Assembly: GCA_028751875.1 (NCBI GenBank)
Contig: CM054153.1
Coordinates: 9,666,164-9,730,163, forward strand
DNA from: Rapana venosa
Lineage: Eukaryota; Mollusca; Gastropoda; Neogastropoda; Muricidae
Reading direction: 5' to 3'
DNA length: 64,000 nucleotides
The notes beneath the pieces were generated by a model that saw nothing but the letters and a program-made list of their open reading frames with translations, was not told where the DNA came from and ran no database searches. Positions 13,601 to 23,989 of this stretch are shown in pieces. Every line of letters begins with the position of its first letter. Within the stretch, counting starts at the first letter, position 1. Made by a program: the position numbers and the translations under genes.

Positions 13601-15377
13601 GAGGTTGATGATGACTGTGGTGATTTAGGATAACTGTCAGAGGAAGAGGATGAAAGTGATGGTAGGGATGTGGAGAGTGGTAGAGCAGTCAAAAGTTTGG
13701 ATTGAGAGTCAGGTGTGGCGGATTATGAAAGAATTGGGCTAGGTTTAACGTTTGCAGTTTCATGCACACCATGGTCCACATTGCAATCAGAACATGTTTT
13801 GTCAGAGTCATAAACAAAAGAAGAGGCATCAGAGGGAAGCAAAGCGGTGTTGTCGTTGGTGAGGGCAGAGACGGAACCATGGGACCGTAGGCGACGATGT
13901 CTGCCAGCACTGTACCTCGTCTCATTTTGCGGCGGTTAATTCCTAAGGTTAAGATATGTTGTTTTAGTCTGTTTGATATGGGGTAAAACCCATGTGGGAG
14001 CAAAGCTCGTATGTCTGCAGCTGTTGTTGTCATTTCAGTGGATGAAAGAAATCTGGGTGGTTGAGATGGGGAAGGTTTGATTTTGTGTTTCACGTGCAAT
14101 TGTTGATGCAGCAGCAGGGATACACTGAAATGGGTCACCAGGACCAGCACAGTCAGTTGAACACAAGTCATGAAGACAATAAAAAATTTTGAAAAATGTA
14201 TCCGAAAATGAAAATTATATATTAAAGTAATTCAAAATTCAAACAATATCACAGAAAACCATTCTAACCAGTCAAAGCACAGTGAAGCCACAAACACGTA
14301 GATGTAAAACTTATCTTGCAGAATGGAAGAAAAACACACAAAAAATGCTCTCAAACTCAGACGAACACACTGTGCTGCCGTCAGGCGCAAAGGCAAAATC
14401 ACAAATCACAAACTTACAGAAGTGTATAGAAAACTGTTTTCAGCCTATTGCAGCAACAGCACTATGTCAAGACTAGATCAATCTTTGATGTTCAGCATCC
14501 ACTTCATCATCTGTCTGCCCCTGTGTCTTAACCTTCAAGTAACAACAATTCATGTATGAACATTGATGATAATGATGCCACCTCCATCGCCTACAGCAGT
14601 GATGATGATGATGACGACAACGATGATAATGATGGGGATGATGATGATAATAATAATAATAATGTATGGAATTTATATAGCGCTGAATCTTGTAAAGCAA
14701 CAAATCAAAGCACTCAGATGACTTTAACATTAAAAATTTTTTATCGAGGATAATGGAATAAGCACTCATGTGCTTTTTTACATCCAGTTCCCTTGTGTAT
14801 GCAGTTTTGTCAATTTTGTCATCTGTTCCCACCGGCACACAATGGCCTACTCTTTCAAAAAGCGGAACAGGATTTAACATGTGCGCAAGATGTTCTGCAT
14901 GCATTTGTACACAGGGCCTCGGTTTATAGTCTCATCCAAGGGATTTTGACATTCAGTTCGATTTTTTTGTCAAACTGGGAAGAAAGGGTGAGGCTGGGAA
15001 TCGAACCCAGAACCTCATGGTTTACTTGTTGGCAGGCAAACGTCTTAACCATCCTGCCACCTTCCTTCCATGTTTCTGCTTCCTTCCTTCCACATATCCA
15101 AGCATTAACCATGTGTTGTGTTTCGTGTAGGGATCTATGTTGGATTTCGCTGCCCAGATTTCAAGCATGATTGCCAACGAGTGAACAGGAAATCGCGATG
15201 CTTCTGTAACCATCTTTTGGATGAACATGACAACTATAATGGTAAAGTGTACAGTGATCATCCTTTTCTGTTTTCTGTCATCTCCTTGTTTTTATTCCTG
15301 TTCCTTAGTTATTCTAAAATTGTCATAGACTGTGGTTAGGAAGATCAAATTGTGGGTGGGATGTTGGCATGTTCTTG

Positions 15378-15439
<62 letters not shown>

Positions 15440-18400
15440 TACTCTGTGTATGTTTGTGTGTTGTTGTTGTTTGTATGTGGATATAACAACTGATACTAAA
15501 TAAAACCTGGATTGGAGCTGCTAGACTGTACAAAATGTTGTTGTATATTGAAATCTCCCTTGAAATATCTTTTTATCTTAACTCTTGGATTTGCACATTT
15601 CTGTGAGTAGTTACTTCCCTTCCTTTCCATGCTCCAGAAAAGCTTTACTTCCCTTCATTCCGGAGTTTCTAGAGCAGTCTACACATTGAAATGACACTTA
15701 AATATGATCTAATTTTACACAGAAATGCATCATACTCTGACTTTTTTTTTGTGGGGGGGGCTGGGGTTTGTGGTGTTATTTGCATTTTTCTGTAAGTGCG
15801 TTTACAGGTCATTCAAAGGTGGTCTCAAGTTTACAGTCGGTGTACTTGTGTGCATATCTATATAGATCTGTCCTGCACTCATCATTTCAGGCAGAAGCGT
15901 CAGAGTGCCCTGCAAGGTGGGAGGCTGTACCTGCAAAGCCTACGCCTGGATCCCCAATCGTCCTGAAGACATCGGGGAGTTCTGGTTCCAGCGCCGCCGA
16001 GACTTTGACCCCACCAAGTGGCGTGCCAAGTGCAGGTGCAAGCACACCCACGACTTCCACGATCCTGTCTCCAGACGGTGCAGAACCAAAGGTGAATTCT
16101 CTGAGTGTGTGTGTGTGTTGTTGTTTTGTTTTTTTCTCGTCTTCCTTATGGTTTAGACAATGTGAGAGACCAGGGCATAGGTGTTGTTTCATCAATGCCT
16201 TCGTGCCTTATTGGCATGTAGGGCAGCAACAAATGTTCTCCACTCCTGTCTGTCCTGGGTCAGCTTCTGAGTGGTTCCCCAGGTATGTTGGGAGGTCTTC
16301 AGCTCTGTTTCGACAGTCCGATGCCAAGTGTTCTTGGGTCGTCCTCGTTTGTGTTTTCCCTCTGGTGTCCAGTGGAGGGCTGTTTGGGCGATGTTTCCCT
16401 GGTCCCGACGGCAGATATGCCCTATCCATCCCCATCGCCTGTGTATGATGATGGTGTCCATGCTTTTCTGGTTGCAACGGGCAACAAAGTTCTTGGTTGG
16501 AGATGGTCTCAGGCCAGAAGATGCGCAAGATTCTTCTGAGATTCTTCGTGTGGAATGTGGATAGTTTGTCTAGGTCGTTCTCAGTCATCCTCCAGCACTC
16601 CGAGCCGTACAAAAGGGTGGAAAGTACACAGCTCTGGTATAGTCTTAGTTTGGTTCTGGTGCTGTACTGGGACGATTTCCACACATTGTTCAGATTTCTA
16701 TAAGCATTTCTTGCTTTGCTAATCTGGTTCTTGATGTCGCTGCCTGCTCCACCGTCATGCCTAACAGTGCTCCCGAGGTACGTGAACTCTTCAGTTGTTG
16801 GTAAATCTTCTCCATTCACTGTGACCAGTGAAGGGTTCTGAACGTTCAGTGTCATCACCTCTGTCTTCTTCTGCTGATTTTCAGGCCTACTTGCTGTGCG
16901 AAAGTGCTGAAGGGGATGTCTTCTTTTGAATGTGATGGTGGTATGTGAGAGCAGTGCCAGATCGTCGGCAAAGTCTAGGTCTTCAAGCGTTAGAAGGGGG
17001 TCCATCTGATGCCCCGGACTGGTCAGCGGTTGTCTGTCTCATCACCCATAAATTGTCAGGTTGAAAGTAATGCTGACAGGGGGCCAGCCTTGTCTGACGC
17101 CGGTTTGTACACTGAAACGGGTTTTGCTGTTTTCCTACTCTGCACGTGAAGTTGTTGTAGAAGCTCTTAATGACTTGGTTTAATCTCCTGTGGAATTTCC
17201 CATATCCTCGGAGTATTGCACCATACACTTTCTCGATGAATGCGTCAAAGGCTTTTTCAAAATCTACGAAGTTGATATACAGCTGTCTCTGCCATTCCGT
17301 GCACTGTTCGATGATGTTGCGCAGGGTGAAGATCTGGTCTATGCATCTTCTTCCTGGTCGGAAACCTGCCTGTTCCTTTCTGAGTTGTTGGCCCACTGCC
17401 TCTGAGATTCGTCCGATTATGATCTTTGCCAGAATCTTGCTGGGAACAGATAGCAGAGTGATTCCTCTCCAGTTGTTACAATTGTTCAGGGCTCCTTTCT
17501 TTGGGATCTTCACGATGACTCCTTCTGTCCAATCTGCTGGTAGCTGTTTCTCCTGATGCAAACTCTGGATCTACCTTGAAAAGTTCTGCGTTGAGGTTGT
17601 CCTGGCCAGGGGCTTTTCCATTCTTGAGAGAGCTGATTGCTGCTATAATCTCTTCCTTCTCTGGTGGTGTGCTGTTCACATTGAGATCGGCATCAGGATC
17701 TTGTACATCTGCCTCTTCAGTTGGTGGTGGTCTGTTGAGAACTTCGCTGAAATGTTCTGCTCATCTTGCATCTTGTTCTGCTTCTGTGGTAAGTATTTGG
17801 CCTTGTTTATCTAGGATTGGTGTTTCGGTATTGCCCCGGTACTTGCCACAGACAGTCTTGGGATCTTATACACCTGTCCTTGCTCTCCCTTTGCGGCGGC
17901 CTCCTCTGCTTGTCTTGCAATATCATCCATGTAGGTACGCTTGTCTGTTCTTGTCATTCTCTTCACAGTTTGGTTTGCTTCTCGGTACTGTTGTTTGTAC
18001 CTCTCTCCATCCGCTCTGACTTTGTCTCTAAGATTTTCTTCTCCATTCTCTCCTTTTCTCAATGGCTTTGCCAGGTGTCTGCTGTAATCCACCTTTTTCT
18101 TTTCCTCTGCCCTCTGTCCTAAGCACGTTTCACTGGCTTGTGTGTAGGCTGTCTGACTTGTTTCCACATGGTGTTTTATATTAGTCGTGTTCCAAAGGGG
18201 TGTGTAGTTTTCAGTATCCACCAGTGCTTGAACTTGTTTTCAGCTGGAGGGTGAAAGCATCTTTACTTTGGTGTTGCACAGCTTTTCCACATAAAAATGT
18301 TGTTGTCTTGGTTTCCCAGATCCATTTTTTCTCAGCTTCACTTTGGGGGTTGCAGTGAAAAGGTGGTGATCACTCCCAAAACATCGGCTCCTCTCCTTAC

Positions 18401-21400
18401 TTTTACATCTAGGAGCGATCTCCTCCATGTCCCATTGATCATCAGGTGGTCGATCTGGTTTTTGTGTCTTCCATTGGGGGAACACCAGGTAAGCTTTTGG
18501 ATCTCAGGGTGTGCAAATAATGTCCCTCCAAAGGCCAGGTTGTTTGTCCCGCAGAATTCCACCAATCTTTCTCCGTTGTCCCTTTATGCTGCCACATCCT
18601 TCTTTCCCATGGCTCTTTCTTTGTTTTTGGGTTTCTTTTTCCGACTTTTGCATTTAGGTCACCATCACTACCTCATGTCATGGTTTGGTGTGTTTTCCAT
18701 TTCAGCCTGTAATTGTTTCATAAAATGTATCTTTGCTTTCTTCTCCACGTCGTTGGTTGGTGCAAGCACTGGATGATTGTGGTATTTGCATGTTTACCTT
18801 TCATTCTTATTTTCATCATCCTGCTGTTGATAGGGTTTCCACTCCATCAGGCACTTCCCTTTTCCCTTTTTTCATGATAATGGCTACTCCCTCATGGTGT
18901 TGGGTTTTCATCTCTACCACTGTACAGCACTGTCTCTCCTGTGCTGGCTCTGTATTTGCCTGATCCGTCCATCGCTTTCACTGACTCCGAGAATATGTAA
19001 ATTGTAGCGTCTCACTCTGCTGTAACTTGCGCTAGTTTTCCTGTCTCAAACATGGTTCTTACATTCCAGAATCCTATCTTGGTCTTAGTTTTGGCGCTTA
19101 AGACTTCCATCTTCCTGTCAGTGGCTTCCTTTCGGCTTTCACCACTGTCATTCATGCGAGTATCTTCCGATGACTCTGGAAGCCTGTCACACCCAGTAGT
19201 GTTGATTTTTTGTGTTGCCGTTTCGGTAACAGACGTTTTTTTACAGAACAGGGTTGTTAGCCCTGTGTCTAACCCCTACCTGGGAGAAGGGTTCCACCTT
19301 AGTCGCCTTTTACGACATGCCTGGTTGGAGGGCAGAGATCCTATTCTTGCGATGCTTGTTTTGCAAGCATACCCTGGGAGTCCCACGGGGGTGCTGTTGT
19401 TTACCACTACAATTTTGTGCATCATGTTGTACATTTAGCTCAGCCTTTAAAGGTGTGTGGGTTATTGATGTAGGTAAGTTGTCAAGGTCTACATTAAAAT
19501 CTTGTTATACTTTGAAATTTTATGTGGCCATTGTCTTTGTCCATGACAAGTTCTTTGCAAAACCACCTGTAAAGAATGAAAAGACCCTCTGAAGTCAAAA
19601 TATGGCTGCCTATATGGCAGAGGTTTTCTTCTTGTTATTTTTCTTCAACTAGAGCCCTGAGGTTCATCCGTGGTGAGACTTAGAGTATGCAACTAATATG
19701 GTTGCCGCATTCCAGCTTCAGGGATGGTGAAGTGTTTGAAAACCATCATGTACAGAAACTTCTCATCCAACTAGCTAACTAACAGAGTGATTCCTAGGTG
19801 TAGTGATTGAGAGTGCGTATTCTGGGTGACCTCTTTGGCTATGGCTGGGGAACACTCAACAACTTCTGTGACAGTTTGTGCACAGTTTTGACTCGGCAGT
19901 TCACTGGTACAAACACCAAATTTTCGCGGTTTTGGGGGGGGGGATAGTTTTTTTTTTCTCCTCACACCCCTTCCTTTTCTCCACCCTCCCAGTTTTCTAA
20001 GTGCGGTCAGTTCCTGCTGTGATTAGCACCGGCTGGGCTGGGATGGAAAGGAATGGATAGCGGCTAAGAGTAACTGACAGGGGGAGAAAATAACCGCTGT
20101 GCCGCCTGCATTAGCTGAGCACAACCCTCCACTTGCTGCCTTGATGTTTATAACTCCCCGATGATAGCAGTGGGTCATGAAGTCTATATCACACCTTGAC
20201 AAAACTGCAGCGTGCTATCTCGACCAAATTTTATAAAATTATGTGTCACTCTCAGAATGATAAAACCAAAAATATCATGTATCAAAGTGAAGTTTATTTT
20301 AAAAGTATACATCACTTGCAGATTGATAAAACCAAACATATCATGTATCAAAGTAAAGTTTAGTATAAAATTATGTATCACTCTCAGATTGATAAAACCA
20401 AACATATCGTATATCAAAGTAAAGTTTAAGTACTTTTAGGATTTACACAGATATTTATCCATAGATATCTCAAGTTTTTTGTATTTTCCCTTAAAGTAAA
20501 TCAGTCAAAGTTGGGTTTTTTAATAGATTTTTTTAAAAACAAAGTAAGTCGGTGAATGCTAAAAAACAAAAGCTTTACACACACACACATACCTCAACAA
20601 AGTGTAACCATCTGTTAATCCACAAGATAAAATCATATTCATTTCACACCATAATGTTTCCTCAGACTCAGGAATCACTTTGAACTAAAATTTGTCAGTA
20701 CTGCTTCTTTCAGCATGTACTTCTTCTTTGTCACCATTTTTATCATGAAAAATCATCGATTAACCACTAGACTGCCTTACCCCGGAAATTTTCCGGGGCT
20801 AAACGTGCACCCTATACGCCTACAACCCGGAACATTTCCGGGTAGTCGAACCGAAGTAAACAAGCCTGCTTCCTTGACTACAGTTAAAGGGAAAGAACTC
20901 CAAAATTAATGGAGATCACTCTCCTGTTGCTTGGCAACATCCAGCTGCAAAAACCTAGCAAAAACGATTGTTTTTTAGCTCGTATTTTGTGTTTTATGCA
21001 TGACTGCTTGGGAAGTTCTTGTTCAAAATGGCTGACACTTCTTGTTGAAGGCATAAATAACTTTACACAGCTGTAAAAGTGGCAAATAAAACTGTAGATT
21101 TACCTAACAGTGATGAAAACGATCGTCTATGATTCAGGTGATCGTGCATTAACCTCTTAACTGCCCAGTGCAAGTGCACCCTATATGCCAGGGAATAAAA
21201 TTCTTATGTACCACTGCTATGTTCATATCCCTCTTACTCAGAAACTACTACATGAATATTCCTGATAGTCTGCCCAATGACAGTATATATATTGTAGATT
21301 ACTTCGAGGCAAGCTCAAATTAGTTAGCATGATATTTCACTGCGAAAATATATTTAAAATGTAAAAAATCGACCAAAAATACGATTTCTTTAGCATGATA

Positions 21401-23626
21401 TTTCACTGCGAAAATATATTTCAAATGTAAAAAATCGACCAAAAATACGATTTCTTTATCACCACTGTCATTCTGAGTACCCCCGATCTCAATAACGTCA
21501 AACATAATTCTAGGCCAAATCTCTTTTTTTTTTTTTTTTAATGCACGATCACCTGAATCATACACGATCGTTTTCATCACTGTTAGGTAAATCTAGTTTT
21601 ATTTGCCACTTTTACAGCTGTGTAAAGTTATTTATGCCTTCAACAAGAAGTGTCAGCCATTTTGAACAAGAACTTCCCAAGCAGTCATGCATAAAAACAC
21701 AAAATACGAGCTAAAAAACAATCGTGTTTGCTACGTTTTTTGCAGCTGGATGTTGCCAAGCAACAGGAGAGTGATCTCCATTAATTTTGGAGTTCTTTCC
21801 CTTTAACTGTAGTCAAGGAAGCAGGCTTGTTTACTTTGGTTCGACACCCCGGAAATTTTCCGGGGCTAAACCTGCACCCTATACGCCTTACAACCCGGAA
21901 AATTTCCGGGGTAAGGCAGTCTAGTGGTTAAAAAAAAATAAATGAGATTTGGCCTAGAATTACGTTTGACGTTATTGAGATCGGGGGTACTCAGAATGAC
22001 AGTGGTGATAAAGAAATCGTATTTATGGTAGATTTTTTACATTTTAAATACATTTTCGCAGTGAAATATCATGCTAACTAATTTGAGCTTGCCTCGAAGT
22101 AATCTACGATATATATACTGTCATTGGGCAGACTATCAGGAATATTCATGTATTAGTTTCTTAGTAAGAGGGATATGAACATAGCAGTGGTACATAAGAA
22201 TTTTATTCCCCAGCATATAGGGTGCACTTGCCCTGGGCGTTAAGAGGTTAATGTAAAAAAAAAAAATCCAAATCACACATACACACACAGAGCAGCTGAC
22301 AGTCAAAGGGAAGAAACTCAATTAAAAGGAGACTGATTCAGCTAGTAGCATGTGTAGTTTCCCTTGGATTGAATTTTTTTTTAAAGAGATTTTATGTCAT
22401 GCAGATAACTAGGACACAGCCTTTTGAAGTGTAGTGAGTGCCGTAGCTTGCACTACAACACAACGTCAATGAGTTAACAGTAAGAGTAGGAACAGGCCAA
22501 TGGGTGTACCAATATAAAAATTTAAGAATTATTGATTTGAGGTTTTTTTCTCTGTGACAACAGGCTGTGGCTGTGGTCAGTTCAATTCGGATTTCCTGTG
22601 TGCGGCCTGTGATCGGCACTGGGAGCAGCACGAGACCTGCTTTGATACAGAGGATTCCAGACGCCAAAAGGGCCTGCCTGTGGGTCAGTATGTTTCATTG
22701 CTTTTGAGGCATTACAGGGATCAGGAGATAGTGTGTGTGTGTTCATTTGTTATTTCTTTGCTTAAAGTCTTTTCACTTTAGGTGATATTAGACTAATGGG
22801 GAAGAGGAGGTGTGTGTGTGTGTGTTCATTATTTCTTTGATTTAAATTCTTTTCACTTAAAGTGATATTAGACTAGTGGGGAAGAGAGAGGTGTGTGTGT
22901 GTTGGGGGACGGGAGGAGATCATGTGTGTTAGGTGGATGTGTGTGACTTGTATGAATTTGTGAGTAAGTCCACATGTATGTTTATAAGTATGTGTGTGCA
23001 CATGTGCATGATATGCTAATATATATGTAAGTGTGTCTCTGTGTTTGCCTGTGTGGATGTGTATGTGGTAAAATACATGCATGTGCACGTTTATTTGTGT
23101 GTTTATTTTTCACATAACTGATAGTATCTGTCTGTAATATCTATTTGTCTTCAAACTCACATGTATAATAATCATGCATGAATATTCATAACTATGAGTA
23201 CACTAATCATCACTTTGGATTCAGTCATCACTTTCGTTTAATATCACTTTGAGTGAACAGATGTAAAATCAAAGCAACAACAACTAATCATCACAAAAGC
23301 TAATTCCATTATCCTCGAAATAAAAGATTTTTGTTGTAAAAATGCAAATCTAAATCATAACTTCTCCCAATAACCAACGCACCATTTACATTACAAATCA
23401 TGTCACAGGACAAGACTGGCTTCCTTTTGCGGAGATGCCTGATCTGCGCAACATCGCTCTGACGGGAGAGGAGGCAGACGACTCTCGCTACCTGGCCTTG
23501 ACTCAGGGTGAAGGATCGATTCCACAGCAGCAGAGGCCCTCAGGCAACGAAGCTGCCGTCAACTTCGGAGCTAGCGGCAGTCGTGGGAGAGGTGGCGCGA
23601 GCGGTTTCAAACCTGTGTATGATTGA
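4116..23626 (+). CDS. FAM221B: FAM221B-like protein, seven coding exons
   Basis: Coding exons are 4116-4145, 5027-5186, 7590-7730, 15131-15241, 15891-16091, 22564-22683 and 23409-23626. Every intron is GT-AG; intron 1 is phase 0 and the other five are phase 1. The joined length is 981 nt, giving 326 aa plus stop, and this closure supports the model. The product resembles the FAM221 family, closer to FAM221B than FAM221A: an N-terminal low-complexity region, then conserved Cys/His-rich blocks (CFCNHLLDEH, PCKVGGCTCKAY, CRCKHTHDFH, GCGCGQF, LCAACDRHWEQHETCF) and a C-terminal tail. The paired Cys and His suggest metal binding, but this is inference; the family has no established biochemical activity. 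There is no signal peptide or membrane segment. Introns are loaded with transposons, and the two LINEs are antisense. The start is less certain than the rest: exon 2 also opens with an in-frame ATG at 5027. Confident family call, unknown function. Confidence 0.93.
4715..4985 (+). mobile_element. SINE family 1, core and A-type tail, in FAM221B intron 1
   Basis: Contains the family core TTCGGATGAGACTATAAACC, then the conserved GCAGAACATCTTGC segment, the GGACTGGATGTAAAAAAGCA tail palindrome, and an A-rich end (AAAGAATAAATAAATAA). The tRNA-like head is missing or degraded. It ends about 45 bp before exon 2. Confidence 0.85.
5027..5186 (+). CDS. FAM221B: FAM221B coding exon 2 (residues 11-64)
   Basis: Follows a polypyrimidine tract and the acceptor TTGAAAG. 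It opens with ATG and ends at GAAG|GTAACG in phase 1. It encodes a Gly/Ser/Arg-rich, poorly conserved N-terminal region ending in the VGDMLVPEG stretch, which continues into the conserved part across the next intron. A SINE ends only about 45 bp upstream of the acceptor. Confidence 0.85.
6596..7228 (+). mobile_element. TTAA-inserting MITE family B, left copy
   Basis: Bounded by TTAA (6592-6595) on the left and a decayed TTAG on the right. Terminal inverted repeats are CTCAATGAGG at the left and TTCATTGAG at the right. The body contains no coding capacity. An inverted copy of the same length lies at 8158-8817. The TTAA target is typical of the piggyBac superfamily; that assignment is inference. 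Confidence 0.85.
7590..7730 (+). CDS. FAM221B: FAM221B coding exon 3 (residues 64-111)
   Basis: Acceptor TTTCCTCCAG and donor AAGACAG|GTAATG, phase 1 on both sides; at 141 nt, skipping would keep the frame. It encodes the start of the conserved region (GYTMREVKPADKYDVVSFAR and the Lys/Glu-rich helix after it). It lies between two inverted MITE copies, at 6596-7228 and 8158-8817. Confidence 0.95.
8158..8817 (-). mobile_element. TTAA-inserting MITE family B, right copy (inverted)
   Basis: Flanked by perfect TTAA at 8154-8157 and 8818-8821. Read on the minus strand, it matches 6596-7228 along its whole length with scattered changes, e.g. the shared GGATCCCGCCATTTTG segment at the inner end and the TCAAGGAAAAC / GTTTTCCTTGA region. 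Confidence 0.87.
9545..9682 (-). mobile_element. MITE family B, degraded partial copy
   Basis: Resembles the last ~140 bp of the copy ending at 8817 (CATCACT, TTTAAAAA-like, TGCCGAAG, AAGCTT, GGCACATCA segments) and ends at a TTAA (9683-9686). Much diverged. Confidence 0.55.
10488..14171 (-). mobile_element. L2/CR1-like LINE, near full length but broken, in FAM221B intron 3
   Basis: On the minus strand the frames run: an N-terminal segment from 14171, an endonuclease region (LFNVQSVCPDGKADLISDF, LTETWLKPNG, SRGGGIAVV, then ILGDFNFH near 13110), and a reverse transcriptase from about 12500 (NYRPVSNLPFISKVLEKVV, SAAFDTIDHSILLSRLQ, and FYADDSQIQS near 11550). A C-terminal domain follows (LQRIQNSAARLVL, SLHWLPVPQRVNYKI, GPSIWNNLP). 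Several frameshifts and stops make it inactive. It ends in a tail (GATATAGCGCTATACAAATT on the minus strand) shared with the SINEs here. It is antisense to FAM221B. Confidence 0.93.
10604..10667. repeat. (CA)n microsatellite inside the LINE 3' region
   Basis: A 64-bp pure CA run between the LINE coding end and its 3' tail. Confidence 0.97.
14572..14660. repeat. GAT/AAT trinucleotide tract
   Basis: (GAT)n grading into (AAT)n at the 3' end of the minus-strand SINE that follows. It looks like an expanded SINE/LINE target-primed tail. Confidence 0.85.
14655..15075 (-). mobile_element. SINE family 1, full length, with tRNA-like head and LINE-type tail
   Basis: Read on the minus strand: a tRNA-like head with A box (GGTGGCAGGATGGTTAAGA) and B box (GGTTCGATTCC) at about 15060-14990, the core GATGAGACTATAAACCGAGG, the GCACATGAGTGC palindrome, then the tail GATTCAGCGCTATATAAATT and (ATT)n. 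It is the most complete copy in the window and ends about 55 bp upstream of FAM221B exon 4. Confidence 0.92.
15131..15241 (+). CDS. FAM221B: FAM221B coding exon 4 (residues 111-148)
   Basis: Acceptor TTTCGTGTAG and donor TATAATG|GTAAAG, phase 1 on both sides. It encodes the first Cys/His block: an aromatic YVGFRCP start, a Cys in the DCQRV stretch, then CFCNHLLDEH, which is strongly typical of FAM221B. Confidence 0.96.
15380..15439. repeat. (TG)n microsatellite
   Basis: A 60-bp pure TG run in FAM221B intron 4. Confidence 0.97.
15891..16091 (+). CDS. FAM221B: FAM221B coding exon 5 (residues 148-215)
   Basis: Acceptor ATCATTTCAG and donor ACCAAAG|GTGAAT, phase 1 on both sides. It is the longest conserved exon: VPCKVGGCTCKAY, the EEGEFW-like EDIGEFWFQRR segment, the DPTKWRAKCRCKHTH block, and a final CRTKG. 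The Cys-x-Cys and His spacing matches vertebrate FAM221B. Confidence 0.96.
16192..19420 (-). mobile_element. Second LINE, near full length and decayed, in FAM221B intron 5
   Basis: Minus-strand order: a 5' leader (19400-19240) with the motif GGCATGTCGTAAAAGGCGAC, an endonuclease start (GFWNVRTMFETGKLAQVTAE near 19070), an endonuclease C-terminal part (NGRHKNQIDHLMINGTWRRS near 18440), a linker, the reverse transcriptase from 17680 (NWRGITLLSVPSKILAKII, EQAGFRPGRRCIDQI, YINFVDFEKAFD, LDFADDLALLS), and a C-terminal tail (YGSECWRMTENDLDKLSTFH, RRWGWIGHICRR, GRPKNTWHRT). Stops and frameshifts occur in the endonuclease, linker and RT. It differs from the LINE at 10488-14171 in clade, resembling the RTE/I-like polyproteins common in molluscs. 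Antisense to the host gene. Confidence 0.93.
19640..20110 (+). repeat. Old dispersed repeat, partial copies
   Basis: Two segments recur elsewhere: 19640-19730 (AACTAGAGCCCTGAGGTTCA and GCATTCCAGCTTCAGGGATG) matches 26420-26530 and 28880-28985; 19990-20110 (GCGGTCAGTTCCTGCTGTGA) matches 24205-24300. No coding capacity. Class unknown; probably SINE-related. Confidence 0.55.
20232..20430. repeat. 66-bp tandem repeat, three units
   Basis: The GATAAAACCAAA landmark sits at 20259, 20325 and 20391, exactly 66 bp apart. Units share CATGTATCAAAGTRAAGTTT. Since 66 is divisible by 3, reading frames stay open on both strands, so the short ORFs here are not evidence of a gene. Confidence 0.9.
20764..22247 (+). 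mobile_element. MITE family A, outer copy, split by an inverted copy of itself
   Basis: The outer element starts after TTAA (20760-20763) with CCACTAGACTGCC and ends GTTAAGAGG before TTAA (22248-22251). Its first part is 20764-21148 and its last part 21932-22247, about 700 bp together, close to the 659-bp solo copy at 37308-37966. TTAA (21149-21152 and 21928-21931) brackets the inserted copy. TTAA target duplication plus TIRs fit piggyBac-type MITEs. Confidence 0.9.
21153..21927 (-). mobile_element. MITE family A, inner copy, inverted, inserted in the outer copy
   Basis: Starts CCTCTTAACTGCCC and ends CAGTCTAGTGG, the exact reverse of the outer element's ends, with TTAA on both sides. It holds a direct duplication of ~66 bp: the segment TAGCATGATATTTCACTGCG with its downstream part occurs at about 21326 and again at about 21392, which accounts for its greater length (775 bp). 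Confidence 0.92.
22360..22473 (-). mobile_element. MITE family B, degraded partial copy
   Basis: Ends CGTCAATGAG|TTAA (TTAA 22474-22477) like the copy at 8817, with a similar GTTTCCCTTGGATTGAATTT stretch and a GTGCCGTAGCTTGCACTAC segment. It lies 90 bp before FAM221B exon 6. Confidence 0.55.
22564..22683 (+). CDS. FAM221B: FAM221B coding exon 6 (residues 215-255)
   Basis: Acceptor CTGTGACAACAG and donor CCTGTGG|GTCAGT, phase 1 on both sides. It encodes the last Cys cluster: CGCGQFNSDFLCAACDRHWE followed by a His-Glu-Thr block and LPVG. The LPVGQD junction with the next exon is also seen in FAM221A-type proteins (PVGQD). Confidence 0.95.
23409..23626 (+). CDS. FAM221B: FAM221B coding exon 7 (residues 255-326) and stop
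   Basis: Acceptor CATGTCACAG; the exon completes QDWLPFAEMPDL and then a variable Gly/Ser/Arg-rich tail ending in GFKPVYD and TGA at 23624-23626. The tail is longer than I expect of the human protein. Possible polyadenylation signals downstream are AATAAA at 24309-24314, 25300-25305 and 28245-28250; I cannot tell which is used. Confidence 0.93.
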
Positions 23627-23989
23627 GGGAAGGGTTGGTGCCGTGGTGTTATGTGGAGAGAAGAGGATCAAGATACAGGGTAGTGGAAAGGGAGGGGGGG
23701 TTTGTGTTTGTTTTGTTGTGATTTTTGTCTGTGTGCTCTAGAGATGTAGGAAGAGAACATTGGTGATCTGATTTGTGGTTGGGGGGGGGGGGGGGAGGGG
23801 AGAGGGGAGAACCCAAGGTTCTACTTACAGTGTGGAATGATTAAGTACTTGAGACATCCATTCTTGGTTCAGATAGTCATGGCCTTCTTATGTAGTAGTG
23901 TAAGGTGAAAAAAACCCAAAAAGTTATAAAATAGTGCAATGACAGGGGATGCTGTCTTACTGCAGGGAAAAAAAGATAGTTCTTCCTGA

